Assembly (NCBI GenBank): GCA_002025645.1
Contig: CP018783.1
Location: 868,001-932,000, forward strand
Reading direction: 5' to 3'
Length of the DNA stretch: 64,000 nucleotides
Source of the DNA: Curtobacterium pusillum
Lineage (GTDB): Bacteria > Actinomycetota > Actinomycetes > Actinomycetales > Microbacteriaceae
Both the position numbers and the translations under genes were made by a program. Below are positions 26,662-41,159 of this stretch, piece by piece (position 1 is the first letter of the stretch; every line of letters starts with the position of its first letter). The notes beneath the pieces were generated by a model that worked only from the letters and a program-made list of their open reading frames with translations, was not told the DNA's origin and did not search any database.

Positions 26662-29403
26662 TCAGCCGACGCGGTCCGCGGTTGCGTCGTTGGTCGCGAG
26701 CGCCTCGCGCACCACCGGCGCGAGCTCGGCGACGTGGGGCTCGCGCAGCAGCGACGTGTGCTCGCTGGCGATGCGGACCGTCCGGTTGTCGCCCTGCAGC
26801 AGACCGCCCCAACCCTCGGCGTCCGGGTTCGCGTCCGCCTCCACGTACGTGGACGGCCCGGTGAAGGGCGTCGGGCGGTGCCGTCGGCTGGAGACCGCGG
26901 CCTGGTCGAAGAACGCGTCGAAGTCCTTCTGCCCGCCGAAGCGGAGCACGCCGGCGGTGTACGCGCGGAAACGCTTCGCGGCCTTCTCGCCGTAGGGCAC
27001 CCCGGCCGGCAGGACGCGTCGTGCGAGCCGGTCCAGGCCGTTGCGGACGACGCGCACCGTCGCGTTCGACGGCTGCTGCGGCCGCAACCGGCCGAAGTCG
27101 AGACGCGCCTGCTCCGCCCGGCTCCGCGGCAGGTAGGTGTCCAGCAGGACGACGTGTTGGACCCGCTCGCCGCCCTCGGTGAGGAGCCGTGCGATCTCGA
27201 GCGCGATGAGCCCGCCGAGCGAGTGGCCGACGAGCAGGTACGGGCCGCGCGGCTGCACGATCCGCATGAGCGCGAGGTACCGGCGGGCGCTGCGGGTGAC
27301 GGACCAGTCCGGGACCCCACGGCGCTCGAGGGCGTGCTGCTGGAACGCGTACACGTCGTACTCGGGCAGGTACCGCGACAGCGGCAGGAAGGTCAGGGCG
27401 AGCGCTCCGGCGCCGGCGAAGCAGAACACCGCCGGGTTGCCCGAGGCCCGGGCCTCGGAGACCTTCACGACGTCGGGGTGGCTCGGCAGCGCCGCGGTGC
27501 CGACACGCACCCGGCGCGCGAAGGCCCGCAGGGTGGGGTGTTCGAGCACGTCCGACCCACGGAGGTCGACACCGAGCCGCTGGTGCACGATCGCGAGCAT
27601 CTCCTCGGCGGTGAGCGAGTCGCCGCCGAGGGCGGAGAAGTCCTCGTCGAGGTGCACGCCGTGCAGCCCGAGGACCTCCGCCCAGATCTGCCCGACGACG
27701 AGCTCCCACTGGTCGTACTCGTCCTCGGTCATCTCGGCCTCGATGCTCGGCGCACCGGGCAGTGCCGCACGGTCCACCTTCCCGCGCTCGGTCCGCGGCA
27801 GCTCGGTCATCGGGACGATGGACGCGGGCACCATGTACTCCGGCAGACGGTCGCGGAGCCCACGGCGGATCGCGGCGGGCGCCGGGGTCCGGCGTCCGGG
27901 GCGGCCGACGACGTACGCGACGAGGCGGGTCACGGCGGGTGGGGCCACGAGGGCGGTGACCGCGGCGTCGTAGACCTCGGGCAGGGCGCGGAGCGCCGCC
28001 TCGATCTCGCTCGGCTCGACCAGGTACCCGCGCACCTTCACGGCGTCGTCGGCGCGGCCGAGCAGCACGAGGCGGCCGTCGGGGTCGATGCGGGCGAGGT
28101 CGCCCTGCCGCCAGGCGGGCACCGCGTCAGTGCCCTGGTCGGCGTCTGCTCGTGTCAGGTGTTCGGCGGTGAGGTCCGGGGCGCCCCAGTACCCGGTGGT
28201 CATGCCGTGGGACAGCACGACGAGTTCGCCGCTCTCCCCCGGTGCGGCCGGTGTCCCGTCCTCGCGGACGACCCGGACGCGCTTGCCCGGCAGGGGCCAC
28301 CCGGCGGGGACGACCCCGGCGGGCAGCGCGTCGTCCGGACCGACGGGGCAGTACGCCACGCAGCCCATCTCGCTCGAGCCGAACCCGTTCCAGAACGTCG
28401 TCGACGGTCCGAGGTGCGGCCGTGCCGCGGCGATGTCGGTCCCGGTGACCGGCTCCCCCACGGTCACGACGAAGCGCATCGCACCGAGCACCCGTCGGTC
28501 GGGCACGTCCGGCTGCGCGCGCACGATCGACCTGACGAGGTGCGGGGTCGCGGCCAGGCCGTTCACGCCCTCGGCGTCGAGCCGCTGCAGGAGACGCTCG
28601 ATGCCGAGGTCGCGCGGGTCAAGCAGCACGACGGCGCCACCGTTGAGCAGCGTGTTGAACGTGTACGAGAACCCGGCCGCGAACGACAGCGGCAGCACGA
28701 GGCCGACCCGGTCCCCTGGGCGGAGACCGAGGGCGATCGCGTCGTGCTCCGCGTTCTCGAGGGTCTGCCGGTGCGTGACGGCGACGCCCTTCGGCAGACC
28801 GGTCGACCCTGAGGTGAAGATGAGGACGAGGGGGTCGGTGTCGCCGGGTGCCGATGCCTCCTGTGTCTGCGTCTGCGTTCGCGTCTGCACAGCGCGCTCC
28901 AGCAGAGGCGTCAGGTCGTGGACGCGTCCGCCGGTCTCGGCGACGACCGATGCCGCAGCGTCCGCGCGGTCGGCGTCCGCCAGGACCTCCTCCACCCCGG
29001 CGAGCCGGACGACGTGCGCGAGCCGTGCGGGCGGCAGGTGGTCGTCGAGCACCACCACGGTGCGTCCGGCACGGATGAGCGCGAGCACGCCGACCACCGC
29101 CTCGGTGGTCTGGCCCGCCATGATCCCGATCGGCTCGGACGCTCCCCCGGCGACCGCCCCGACCCCGGCACCGGTCCGACCGTCCGGGCGGAGTGTGTCC
29201 GTCAACGCGACCGCGAGACCGGACACGAGTCGGTCCGTCTGCGCGTACGTCAGCGCGCGCCCCTCGCCGGCGAGGGCGGGTCCGTCGCCGTGCGCCGCGA
29301 CGACGCGGTCCCACCGGTCGAGGACGGAGTGGTCGTCCGCCTCCGGCACGACGGCGGTGTGGTCCCAGTGGTGGTTCGTGGTCAGCGGTTCAGCAGCGGT
29401 CAC
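26662..29403 (-). CDS. NRPS-like A-T-TE enzyme without condensation domain
   Basis: The 913-residue protein has an adenylation domain (about 30-550), a carrier domain (about 560-635) and a thioesterase (about 655-905). Visible cores are A3 FTSGSTGLPKG (196-206), A5 NGFGSSE, A7 GDLARI, A8 DAVKVRGYLVEPSEIE and A10 RTERGKVDR with K542. The carrier has LGGDSL with the phosphopantetheine Ser596. The thioesterase has GHSLGG with Ser728. Core A4, normally FDxS, reads FAAG, so the Asp that binds an alpha-amino group is Ala242. The substrate is therefore probably a keto, aryl or other acid rather than an amino acid. The start is a GTG. No tailoring genes adjoin it. Confidence 0.9.
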   Translation of the reverse strand: MTAAEPLTTNHHWDHTAVVPEADDHSVLDRWDRVVAAHGDGPALAGEGRALTYAQTDRLVSGLAVALTDTLRPDGRTGAGVGAVAGGASEPIGIMAGQTTEAVVGVLALIRAGRTVVVLDDHLPPARLAHVVRLAGVEEVLADADRADAAASVVAETGGRVHDLTPLLERAVQTRTQTQTQEASAPGDTDPLVLIFTSGSTGLPKGVAVTHRQTLENAEHDAIALGLRPGDRVGLVLPLSFAAGFSYTFNTLLNGGAVVLLDPRDLGIERLLQRLDAEGVNGLAATPHLVRSIVRAQPDVPDRRVLGAMRFVVTVGEPVTGTDIAAARPHLGPSTTFWNGFGSSEMGCVAYCPVGPDDALPAGVVPAGWPLPGKRVRVVREDGTPAAPGESGELVVLSHGMTTGYWGAPDLTAEHLTRADADQGTDAVPAWRQGDLARIDPDGRLVLLGRADDAVKVRGYLVEPSEIEAALRALPEVYDAAVTALVAPPAVTRLVAYVVGRPGRRTPAPAAIRRGLRDRLPEYMVPASIVPMTELPRTERGKVDRAALPGAPSIEAEMTEDEYDQWELVVGQIWAEVLGLHGVHLDEDFSALGGDSLTAEEMLAIVHQRLGVDLRGSDVLEHPTLRAFARRVRVGTAALPSHPDVVKVSEARASGNPAVFCFAGAGALALTFLPLSRYLPEYDVYAFQQHALERRGVPDWSVTRSARRYLALMRIVQPRGPYLLVGHSLGGLIALEIARLLTEGGERVQHVVLLDTYLPRSRAEQARLDFGRLRPQQPSNATVRVVRNGLDRLARRVLPAGVPYGEKAAKRFRAYTAGVLRFGGQKDFDAFFDQAAVSSRRHRPTPFTGPSTYVEADANPDAEGWGGLLQGDNRTVRIASEHTSLLREPHVAELAPVVREALATNDATADRVG

Positions 29404-29611
29404 AGGAGACCCCCCGAGTGCTCGTCAGCGGCCCGTCACGGTGTCGCGACGGTCCTTGGACCGTAGTTCCGTGCGTCGCCGGCGTGCGAGCGTGAGCGGG
29501 CCGGGTGCGGGCATCCTGCGGTTCGCCGCAAGGGGTAGGCCGGCAGCCGGACCGACGGGCGTGTCGTTCGCAGCGTTCGGGCGTGTCGGGCACGCGCACT
29601 GCAGGAAACGA

Positions 29612-29643
29612 AACAAGCCCCCGGGAGATCCCGAGGGCTTGTT
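29612..29643 (-). terminator. Intrinsic terminator after tRNA-Gln
   Basis: AACAAGCCCTCGGG on the minus strand pairs with CCCGGGGGCTTGTT around a short loop, 9 bases past the tRNA 3' end. TTTCG follows. Confidence 0.85.
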
Positions 29644-29652
29644 CGATGAGTG

Positions 29653-29724
29653 CTGGGGTACCTGGACTCGAACCAAGAACGACGGTACCAGAAACCGCTG
29701 TGTTGCCAATTACACCATACCCCA
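29653..29724 (-). tRNA. tRNA-Gln (anticodon CTG)
   Basis: The 72-base minus-strand cloverleaf begins TGGGGTA, pairing with TACCCCA, and has anticodon CTG in TTTCTGGTA. The T arm is GGTTCGAGTCC. CCA is not encoded. Confidence 0.96.
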
Positions 29725-29768
29725 AAGGCCCGGAGGCCTTCGGTCCCGGTTGCCCGGGGCACGATCAA

Positions 29769-30713
29769 CTACTGTACAGCATCCCGGGGGTCCGTGAGAC
29801 CACCCACGAGGTCGCGGTGCACTGCGGCGGCCGTCACCGCGCCGTGGCCGGCCGCGACGATGAGCTGCTCCGGGCCGGGAGGCGTGACGTCACCCACCGC
29901 GTAGACACCGGGAACGCTCGTGCGGCCCGAGCGGTCGACGACGACCAGGCCCTCGGCGTCACGATCCAGGTCGGCCGCCATCCAGTCGAGGTCGGCGTGC
30001 CACCGGGGCCGGACGAACCCGCCCGTCCGCGGCTCCACCTGCCCGTCCGCGAGGCGGACACCCGTCATCCCGGACCGGTCCCCCTCGAGGTCAGCCACGA
30101 CCCGCTCGTCGACGCGCACGCCCGCTGCGGCGAGGCGCGCACGGCCGGCGTCGTCCAGGGGCGCCACCCCGTTCGTGTAGACCACGAGGTCGTCCGCCCA
30201 CGCCGCGATGAGCAGGGCGCGGTCGACCACGTCGTCGGTCTCGCAGATGAACGCCAGCGGCTCGCCGGCCTTCTCGTAGGCGTCGCACTCGACACAGCTG
30301 TGCACGGCGGTGCCGTAGAACGCACGGAGCATGGGCAGCGCGGGGAACTCCTCGCGCAGCCCGGTCGCGATGACGACGGCGCGCGCCGAGGCCTCGACCT
30401 CGGCACCCCGCCACGTCCCGTGCACGGACCACCGATCACCGTCGGGTTCGACGCGGTCGACGACGGCCTGCATCACCGTGGCCTCGTCGTAGCCCTCGAC
30501 CTCGAGGCGTCCGAGCTTCCGGAGCTCGAGCGGCGAGACACCGTCCCTCGTCAGGAACCCGTGCGACCGCAGGGTCGCGGCGTTCCGCGGACGGTTCGCG
30601 TCCACGAGCAGCACACTCCGCCGGGCACGGACCAGGTTCAGCGCGGCGCTGAGCCCCGCCGGACCGGCACCGATGACGACGACGTCGACCGCGATCCGGT
30701 CCGGCGCGGTCAC
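29769..30713 (-). CDS. Thioredoxin-reductase-like FAD oxidoreductase lacking the NADPH motif
   Basis: The 314-residue protein has an FAD-binding GAGPAGLSAALNLVRA (about residues 15-30) and ends with VYAVGDVTPPGPEQLIVAAG, the C-terminal FAD motif. A redox CxxC is present (SCVECDAYE, about 141-149). The inserted domain that normally binds NADPH through GxGxxA reads AFICETDDVVDRALLIAAW, with no Gly-rich loop. It may use another electron donor or act as a flavin sensor. It lies 1 bp after the gltX stop on the same strand and is probably co-transcribed with gltX. Confidence 0.88.
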   Translation of the reverse strand: MTAPDRIAVDVVVIGAGPAGLSAALNLVRARRSVLLVDANRPRNAATLRSHGFLTRDGVSPLELRKLGRLEVEGYDEATVMQAVVDRVEPDGDRWSVHGTWRGAEVEASARAVVIATGLREEFPALPMLRAFYGTAVHSCVECDAYEKAGEPLAFICETDDVVDRALLIAAWADDLVVYTNGVAPLDDAGRARLAAAGVRVDERVVADLEGDRSGMTGVRLADGQVEPRTGGFVRPRWHADLDWMAADLDRDAEGLVVVDRSGRTSVPGVYAVGDVTPPGPEQLIVAAGHGAVTAAAVHRDLVGGLTDPRDAVQ

Positions 30714-30714
30714 G

Positions 30715-32202
30715 TCAGCGGTCCGCGAGACGACGCAGCCGCGTCACGGTCGAGTCCTTGCCGAGGATCTCCATCGACTCGAACAGCGGCGGGCTGATCC
30801 GGCGGCCCGACACGGCGACGCGCAGGGGCCCGAACGCCAGCCTCGGCTTGAGCCCCAGGCCGTCGATCAGGGCGGAACGGAGCGCACCCTCGATCGCCTC
30901 GGTGGTCCACGTGTCGAGCGGCTCCAGGGCGGCGATGCTCGCGCGCAGGACGTCGCCGGCGTCGGCTTTGAGCGTCCCGAGCGCGTCGTCCTCGACCACC
31001 AGGTCGTCGTCAGCGGTGAACAGGAACCCGAGCAGACCCGGCGCCTCGCCCAGCAGCTGCATGCGCTCCTGCACCAGCGGCGAGGCCTTCGTCAGGACCG
31101 CGAGCTGCTCCGGGGTGGCCGGATCCGACACGAACTCGGTCAGGTAGGGCAGCAGACGACCGCGGAAGTCGTCGGCGTCGAGCAGGCGGATGTGGTCGCC
31201 GTTGATCGCCTCGGCCTTCTTGTGGTCGAAGCGCGCCGGGTTCGGGTTGACGTCGGCGACGTCGAACGCCGCGACCATCTCGTCGATCGTGAACACGTCA
31301 CGGTCCGGCCCGATCGACCAGCCGAGCAGCGCGAGGTAGTTCACCAGCCCCTCGGGGACCATGCCCGCCGCGCGGTGGTGGAACAGGTTCGACTCGGGGT
31401 CGCGCTTCGAGAGCTTCTTGTTGCCCTCCCCCATCACGTACGGCAGGTGGCCGAACAGCGGGATGAACTCGGCCAGACCGATCTCGTACAGCGCCTCGTA
31501 CAGCGCGATCTGACGCGGCGTCGACGACAGGATGTCCTCGCCACGGAGGACGTGCGTCACGCCCATGAGCGCATCGTCGACCGGGTTCGTGAACGTGTAC
31601 AGCGGCTTGCCGTTCGGCCGGACCACCACGAAGTCCGGGAACGTGCCCTGCTTGAAGGTGATCTCGCCGCGGACGAGGTCCTGGAAGCTGAGGTCGCGAT
31701 CCGGCACACGGAGCCGCAGAGCCGGCTCACGGCCCTGGTCGCGGAAGGCCTGGCGCTCGGTATCGGTCAGGTCACGCTCGTGGTTGTCGTAGCCCTGCTT
31801 CGGGTCGCGACCGGCGGCCTTGTTGCGGGCTTCCATCTCCTCCGGCGTGACGAAGGACTCGTACACGTGACCAGAGGCCTTGAGCTGAGCGATGACGTCC
31901 TCGTAGACGTCCGAACGCTCGGACTGCCGGTACGGGCCGTGCGGACCACCGACCTCGACCCCCTCGTCCCAGTCGAGCCGCAGCCAGCGCAGCGCATCGA
32001 GGATCTGCCCGTAGGACTCCTCGCTGTCACGGGCGGCATCGGTGTCCTCGATGCGGAACACGAGCTTGCCGCCGGTGTGCCGCGCGTACGCCCAGTTGAA
32101 CAGGGCGGTGCGGATGAGTCCCACGTGCGGCGTGCCCGTCGGGCTCGGGCAGAAACGGACACGGACGTCGGAGCCGGAGGCAGTGGTGAATGGCGCAGTC
32201 AT
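30715..32202 (-). CDS. gltX: Glutamyl-tRNA synthetase
   Basis: The 495-residue class I synthetase has the HIGH-like signature as HVGL in [19 protein letters not shown] (about residues 14-32). KLSKR in [12 protein letters not shown] corresponds to KMSKS. It charges tRNA-Glu in the cytoplasm and, in organisms without GlnRS, also tRNA-Gln for amidation; which applies here cannot be seen. Length is normal. The ATG at 32202 follows TAGGAT nine bases upstream. The rRNA operon ends just upstream on the same strand. Confidence 0.98.
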   Translation of the reverse strand: MTAPFTTASGSDVRVRFCPSPTGTPHVGLIRTALFNWAYARHTGGKLVFRIEDTDAARDSEESYGQILDALRWLRLDWDEGVEVGGPHGPYRQSERSDVYEDVIAQLKASGHVYESFVTPEEMEARNKAAGRDPKQGYDNHERDLTDTERQAFRDQGREPALRLRVPDRDLSFQDLVRGEITFKQGTFPDFVVVRPNGKPLYTFTNPVDDALMGVTHVLRGEDILSSTPRQIALYEALYEIGLAEFIPLFGHLPYVMGEGNKKLSKRDPESNLFHHRAAGMVPEGLVNYLALLGWSIGPDRDVFTIDEMVAAFDVADVNPNPARFDHKKAEAINGDHIRLLDADDFRGRLLPYLTEFVSDPATPEQLAVLTKASPLVQERMQLLGEAPGLLGFLFTADDDLVVEDDALGTLKADAGDVLRASIAALEPLDTWTTEAIEGALRSALIDGLGLKPRLAFGPLRVAVSGRRISPPLFESMEILGKDSTVTRLRRLADR

Positions 32203-32240
32203 GACACGACGATCCTACCGGCCCCGCACCGGCAGCCACG

Positions 32241-32258
32241 AGGGCTGTGGACAGCCCT
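32241..32258. repeat. Short hairpin between rRNA operon and gltX
   Basis: AGGGCTGTGGACAGCCCT folds as an 8-bp stem with a 2-base loop. It follows the rRNA terminator and could be a second terminator stage. Confidence 0.5.
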
Positions 32259-32269
32259 GGAACGCAGAA

Positions 32270-32297
32270 AACCCCTGACCAGTGCTGGTCAGGGGTT
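32270..32297 (-). terminator. rRNA operon terminator
   Basis: On the minus strand AACCCCTGACCA and TGGTCAGGGGTT form a perfect 12-bp stem with a 4-base loop, followed by TTCTG. It lies 21 bases past 5S. Confidence 0.9.
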
Positions 32298-32318
32298 CCC
32301 TGGTGTTGCAACGTTGAG

Positions 32319-32436
32319 TCCGGCGGCGTCCTACTCTCCCACAAGGTCCCCCTTGCAGTACCATCGGCGCTGAGAGGCTTAGCTTCCGGGTTCGGAATGT
32401 GACCGGGCGTTTCCCTCTCGCTATGACCACCGGAAC
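32319..32436 (-). rRNA. rrf: 5S ribosomal RNA
   Basis: The minus-strand sequence begins GTTCCGGTGGTCATAGC and ends near GACGCCGCCGGAC, about 118 bases. The universally conserved CCGAACCCGGAAG region is in loop B/C. Ends are set by pairing of the first and last bases. Confidence 0.95.
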
Positions 32437-32567
32437 ACCTTCGACCCAATCCTGGATCAAAACCGTTCCTTCAGTTAGCTGAAGTATTCAGTTTGATTCC
32501 CGATCGTCTGTCGGGAACCACAAAGTGGACGCGAGCCCCACACCGAAGTGTGGGAAATAATTGTGTT

Positions 32568-37656
<5,089 letters not shown>

Positions 37657-37789
37657 AAAATTACAACCAACACCGAAGTGCCAGCGAGTTGATTCTGACT
37701 GTTGACTGTCTACTGACAATCTTCAATCCAAAAGGAATTGTCTCCGAACCCACCAGCAAGCTGATGAGTCACGGGGTCAATAAATTGGC

Positions 37790-37830
37790 ATTGACAATGT
37801 GCACGCTGTTGAGTTCTCAAGGACCAGACG
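37790..37830 (-). promoter_or_regulatory. boxA-like antitermination element in rRNA leader
   Basis: The minus strand reads CCTTGAGAACTCAACAGCGT followed by GCACATTGTCAATG. The GAGAACT core is shared with the spacer element at about 35790, as expected for a Nus-factor boxA that acts before both 16S and 23S. Confidence 0.6.
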
Positions 37831-38025
37831 CACTCCCCACTCGACCCCGAAAGAGGTTCCGCCAGAGAGGCATTTCGTCTCCACCCAGAAGACACGACTC
37901 AGAGAGTGTGACTTCGTTGGGATGTGTTGCCTGAGCGGGACCCCGTCCGGACTGCATCTCCGGGGCTCTCGCTCCGGTGACCGTCTCGGCCGTTCCGTTC
38001 TCCGCCTCAGCGGCAACGAGTGATT

Positions 38026-38055
38026 ACTCTACACACGCCCCGGGGGCCCCGCCAA
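38026..38055 (-). promoter_or_regulatory. Candidate rRNA operon promoter
   Basis: TTGGCG (38050-38055) and TAGAGT (38026-38031) on the minus strand are separated by 18 bp. Transcription would begin about 360 bases before 16S, leaving room for the boxA leader. Other promoters in the 497-bp leader are possible. Confidence 0.5.
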
Positions 38056-38105
38056 CCGGCCCGCACCCCGGGCGTGTCGCCCGCCGGGATGCCCGCCGGT
38101 ACGCG

Positions 38106-38139
38106 GAACGGCCCGCCCCCACGGTGGGGAGCGGGCCGT
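38106..38139 (-). terminator. Terminator of the FAH-family gene
   Basis: AACGGCCCGC and GCGGGCCGTT form a strong stem with an inner CCCCA/TGGGG part, 14 bases past the stop of the gene at 38153. Confidence 0.8.
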
Positions 38140-38152
38140 TCGGTGCTGCGGG

Positions 38153-38923
38153 TCAGTGACGCGCGATGACCGGGTTCTTCAGGGTGCCCAGTCCGGAGAT
38201 GGTCACCTCGACGACCTCGCCGTCCCGGATCTCGCCGACGCCGGCCGGGGTCCCGGTCAGGATCACGTCACCGGGCAGGAGCGTCCAGATCGACGAGATG
38301 AACTCGATGAGGGACGGGATGTCGTGCACCATCTCGCTGGTCGAGCCCACCTGACGCAGGTCGCCGTCCACGCGGGTCTCGATGCGGATGTCCGACGGGT
38401 CGATCTCGGTCTCGATCGCCGGGCCGAGCGGGCAGAACGTGTCGAAGCCCTTCGACCGCGTCCACTGCCCGTCGCGCGCCTGCAGGTCACGGGCCGTCAC
38501 GTCGTTCGCGATCGTGTAGCCGAGGATGACGCTCGCGAAGTCCTCCCGCGTGACGTTCTTCGCGAGGGACCCGATCACGATGGCGAGTTCACCCTCGTGG
38601 TCGACGCGTCCAACGCCCGCCGGGAGACGGATCGGGTCCTCCGGTCCGATCACCGAGGTGTTCGGCTTGAGGAACACCACCGGGTCGTCCCCCGCGCGCT
38701 CGTCCATCTCGGACGCGTGCTCGGCGTAGTTGAGCCCGACGCCGATGACCTTCGACCGCGGGATGACCGGCGCCAGGAGCTTGGCGTCGGCGAGCGGCAC
38801 CCGCTCCCCCGTGGTCTCGAACCCCTGGTACATCGGGTCCCCCGCCAACACGACCAGGTCGCGCTCGTCGAGGATGCCGTACCGCGGGTCTTCACCCTTG
38901 CTGCTGAACCGTGCGATCTTCAC
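38153..38923 (-). CDS. Fumarylacetoacetate hydrolase family protein
   Basis: The 256-residue protein has the FAH domain from about residue 58 (KVIGVGLNYAEHASEM). The metal site includes VDHEGELAIVIG (Glu-x-Glu about 110-112) and the downstream GYTIANDVTARDLQ with its Asp. TGTPAGVGEIRDGE closes the domain. Relatives hydrolyse or decarboxylate beta-keto acids such as oxaloacetate or catechol-pathway products; the substrate is not evident here. The GTG start follows TAGGCT by six bases. Confidence 0.92.
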   Translation of the reverse strand: MKIARFSSKGEDPRYGILDERDLVVLAGDPMYQGFETTGERVPLADAKLLAPVIPRSKVIGVGLNYAEHASEMDERAGDDPVVFLKPNTSVIGPEDPIRLPAGVGRVDHEGELAIVIGSLAKNVTREDFASVILGYTIANDVTARDLQARDGQWTRSKGFDTFCPLGPAIETEIDPSDIRIETRVDGDLRQVGSTSEMVHDIPSLIEFISSIWTLLPGDVILTGTPAGVGEIRDGEVVEVTISGLGTLKNPVIARH

Positions 38924-38929
38924 CGTTGG

Positions 38930-38935
38930 AGCCTA
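38930..38935 (-). promoter_or_regulatory. -10 hexamer TAGGCT of a leaderless promoter
   Basis: TAGGCT on the minus strand lies six bases before the GTG at 38923, within the 30-bp gap after ilvE. Confidence 0.45.
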
Positions 38936-38953
38936 CCGACGCTCGCCTGGGCC

Positions 38954-40063
38954 TCAGGCCGGGTCGGTCAGGCGCGTCATCCACCCGTGCGGGTCGGGAC
39001 GACGGCCGGACTGGATGTCGGTGAGCTCTTCGCGCAGGGACATCGTCAGTTCGCCGGCGCCCACGGTCGGCGAGCCGATGGTGAAGCCCTCGCCGCGGAG
39101 CTCCGCGATCGGGGTCACGACGGCGGCCGTGCCGCAGGCGAACGCCTCGGTGATCGAGCCGTCGGCGACACCGTCACGCCACTCGTCGAGCGTCACCCGG
39201 CGACGTTCGACCCGCAGGCCGCGGTCTTCCGCCAGCTGCAGGATCGAGTCGCGGGTGATCCCTTCGAGGATGGAGTCCGAATCCGGCGTCACGAGCGTGC
39301 CGTCCGACTTCACGAGGACGACGTTCATGCCACCGAGCTCTTCGAGGTACTTGCCCTCCACCGAGTCGAGGAACATCACCTGCTGGCAGCCGTGCTCGTA
39401 GGCCTCCTGCTGGGGCAGCAGGGACGACGCGTAGTTGCCGCCGGTCTTCGCCGCACCGGTCCCGCCCTTGCCGGCGCGGGCGTACTGCGTCGACAGCCAG
39501 ATCGACACCGGCTTCGGTCCGGAGGTGAAGTACGCCCCGGCCGGGCTCGCGATGCAGTGGTACGCCACCTCCTGCGCAGCGCGGACGCCCAGGAACGACT
39601 CCGTCGCGATCATGAACGGCCGCAGGTACAGGCTCGTCTCCGGCGCGGACGGCACCCAGTCGACGTCCGTCTGCACGAGCTGCCGGATCGACTCGACGAA
39701 GGTCTCCACCGGGAGCTCCGGGAGCGCCAGTCGCCTGGCGGACCGCTGGAAACGGCGGGCATTGGCGTCCGGGCGGAAGGTCCACACCGAGCCGTCAGCG
39801 TGCCGGTAGGCCTTCAACCCCTCGAAGATCTCCTGCGCGTAGTGCAGGACGCTCGCGCTCGGGTCGAGGCTGATCGGCCCGTACGGGTGGACCGAGGCAT
39901 CGTGCCACCCGTCGTCGAGCGTCCACCGCACGGTGGCCATGTGGTCGGTGAAGTGCTTGCCGAAGCCCGGGTCGGCCAGGATCTCCTCGCGCTCGGCGGC
40001 GGCGCGACGCTCGGCCGAGGGGGTGGTGGCGAACTCGAGTCCGAAGGCGGTGTCGGTGCTCAT
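38954..40063 (-). CDS. ilvE: Branched-chain-amino-acid aminotransferase
   Basis: The 369-residue PLP enzyme catalyses the last step of valine, leucine and isoleucine synthesis, transferring the amino group from glutamate to the keto acids. GTGAAKTGGNYASSLLPQQE carries the Schiff-base lysine, and YLRPFMIATESFLGV and FACGTAAVVTPIAEL are PLP-site segments of the class IV fold. The length fits the larger BCAT group of actinobacteria. It lies 15 bp after leuB, on the same strand, with an AGGAGT ribosome site. Confidence 0.96.
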   Translation of the reverse strand: MSTDTAFGLEFATTPSAERRAAAEREEILADPGFGKHFTDHMATVRWTLDDGWHDASVHPYGPISLDPSASVLHYAQEIFEGLKAYRHADGSVWTFRPDANARRFQRSARRLALPELPVETFVESIRQLVQTDVDWVPSAPETSLYLRPFMIATESFLGVRAAQEVAYHCIASPAGAYFTSGPKPVSIWLSTQYARAGKGGTGAAKTGGNYASSLLPQQEAYEHGCQQVMFLDSVEGKYLEELGGMNVVLVKSDGTLVTPDSDSILEGITRDSILQLAEDRGLRVERRRVTLDEWRDGVADGSITEAFACGTAAVVTPIAELRGEGFTIGSPTVGAGELTMSLREELTDIQSGRRPDPHGWMTRLTDPA

Positions 40064-40078
40064 CTGGGGAGACTCCTG

Positions 40079-41146
40079 TCAGGCGGTGGTGGTGCGTGCC
40101 GTGGCCGCGGCGGCGATGGCGTCGCCGATCTCGGCCGTGCGACGCTGCGTGGTGCCCCGGTCAGCCAGATCGGCCTCGACCGCCCGCGTGACCGCCGACG
40201 CGAGGTCGCTGCGACCGATGTGGTCGAGCAGCAGTGCGACGGACAGGATGGCGGCCGTGGGATCGGCCTTCTGCTGACCCGCGATGTCCGGCGCGGAGCC
40301 GTGGACCGGCTCGAACATGCTGGGGAAGGTGCCGTCCGGGTTGATGTTGCCCGAGGCCGCCAGACCGATGCCGCCGCTGATCGCGCCGGCCAGGTCGGTG
40401 ATGATGTCGCCGAAGAGGTTGTCGGTGACGATGACGTCGAACCTAGCAGGTTCCTTGACCATGTGGATGGTGACGGCGTCGACGTGCTGGTAGTCCACCG
40501 TGACGTCCGGGTACTCCTGCCCGACGGCGGCGACGGTGCGCTGCCACAGGGCTCCGGCGTGCACGAGCACGTTACTCTTGTGCACGAGCGTCAGGTGCTT
40601 GCGCGTCCGACGGTTCGCGAGCTCGAAGGCGTACCGGACGACCCGCTCGACGCCGTACGCGGTGTTCAGGGACACCTCGGTCGCGATCTCGTGCGGGGTG
40701 CCGGTGCGGATCGCGCCGCCGTTGCCGACGTAGGGCCCCTCGGTGCCTTCGCGCACGACGACGAAGTCGACCTCGCCCGGGTCGGCGAGCGGGGTCCCGA
40801 CGGCGTCGTACACCTTCGTCGGCCGGAGGTTGACGTAGTGGTCGAAGGCGAACCGCAGCTTCAGCAGCAGCCCGCGTTCGATGATCCCGCCGGCGAGCCG
40901 GGGGTCCCGCGGGTCCCCACCGACCGCACCGAGCAGGATCGCGTCGTGGGTGGCGATGGCGGACATGTCGTCATCGGTGAGGATGTCCCCGGTCTCCAGG
41001 AACCGCGTGGCACCGAGGGAGAACGGGGTCTCCTCCACCACGAGGTCCTCCGGCAGCACGGCGTGCAGGACCTTGAGTGCCTCGTCGACGACCTCGGGCC
41101 CGATGCCGTCCCCACGGATCACCGCGAGCTTCACCGTCTGTGTCAT
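40079..41146 (-). CDS. leuB: 3-isopropylmalate dehydrogenase
   Basis: The 355-residue enzyme oxidatively decarboxylates 3-isopropylmalate in leucine synthesis. [15 protein letters not shown] starts the fold, [15 protein letters not shown] and [15 protein letters not shown] are substrate and metal sites, and [13 protein letters not shown] is the NAD-binding segment. Family length is normal. The open frame continues upstream in antisense of serA, but only this ATG gives the family N-terminus. serA stops 13 bp upstream and ilvE starts 15 bp downstream, so serA-leuB-ilvE probably form an operon. Confidence 0.97.
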   Translation of the reverse strand: MTQTVKLAVIRGDGIGPEVVDEALKVLHAVLPEDLVVEETPFSLGATRFLETGDILTDDDMSAIATHDAILLGAVGGDPRDPRLAGGIIERGLLLKLRFAFDHYVNLRPTKVYDAVGTPLADPGEVDFVVVREGTEGPYVGNGGAIRTGTPHEIATEVSLNTAYGVERVVRYAFELANRRTRKHLTLVHKSNVLVHAGALWQRTVAAVGQEYPDVTVDYQHVDAVTIHMVKEPARFDVIVTDNLFGDIITDLAGAISGGIGLAASGNINPDGTFPSMFEPVHGSAPDIAGQQKADPTAAILSVALLLDHIGRSDLASAVTRAVEADLADRGTTQRRTAEIGDAIAAAATARTTTA

Positions 41147-41159
41147 GTCCGCCACTCCC

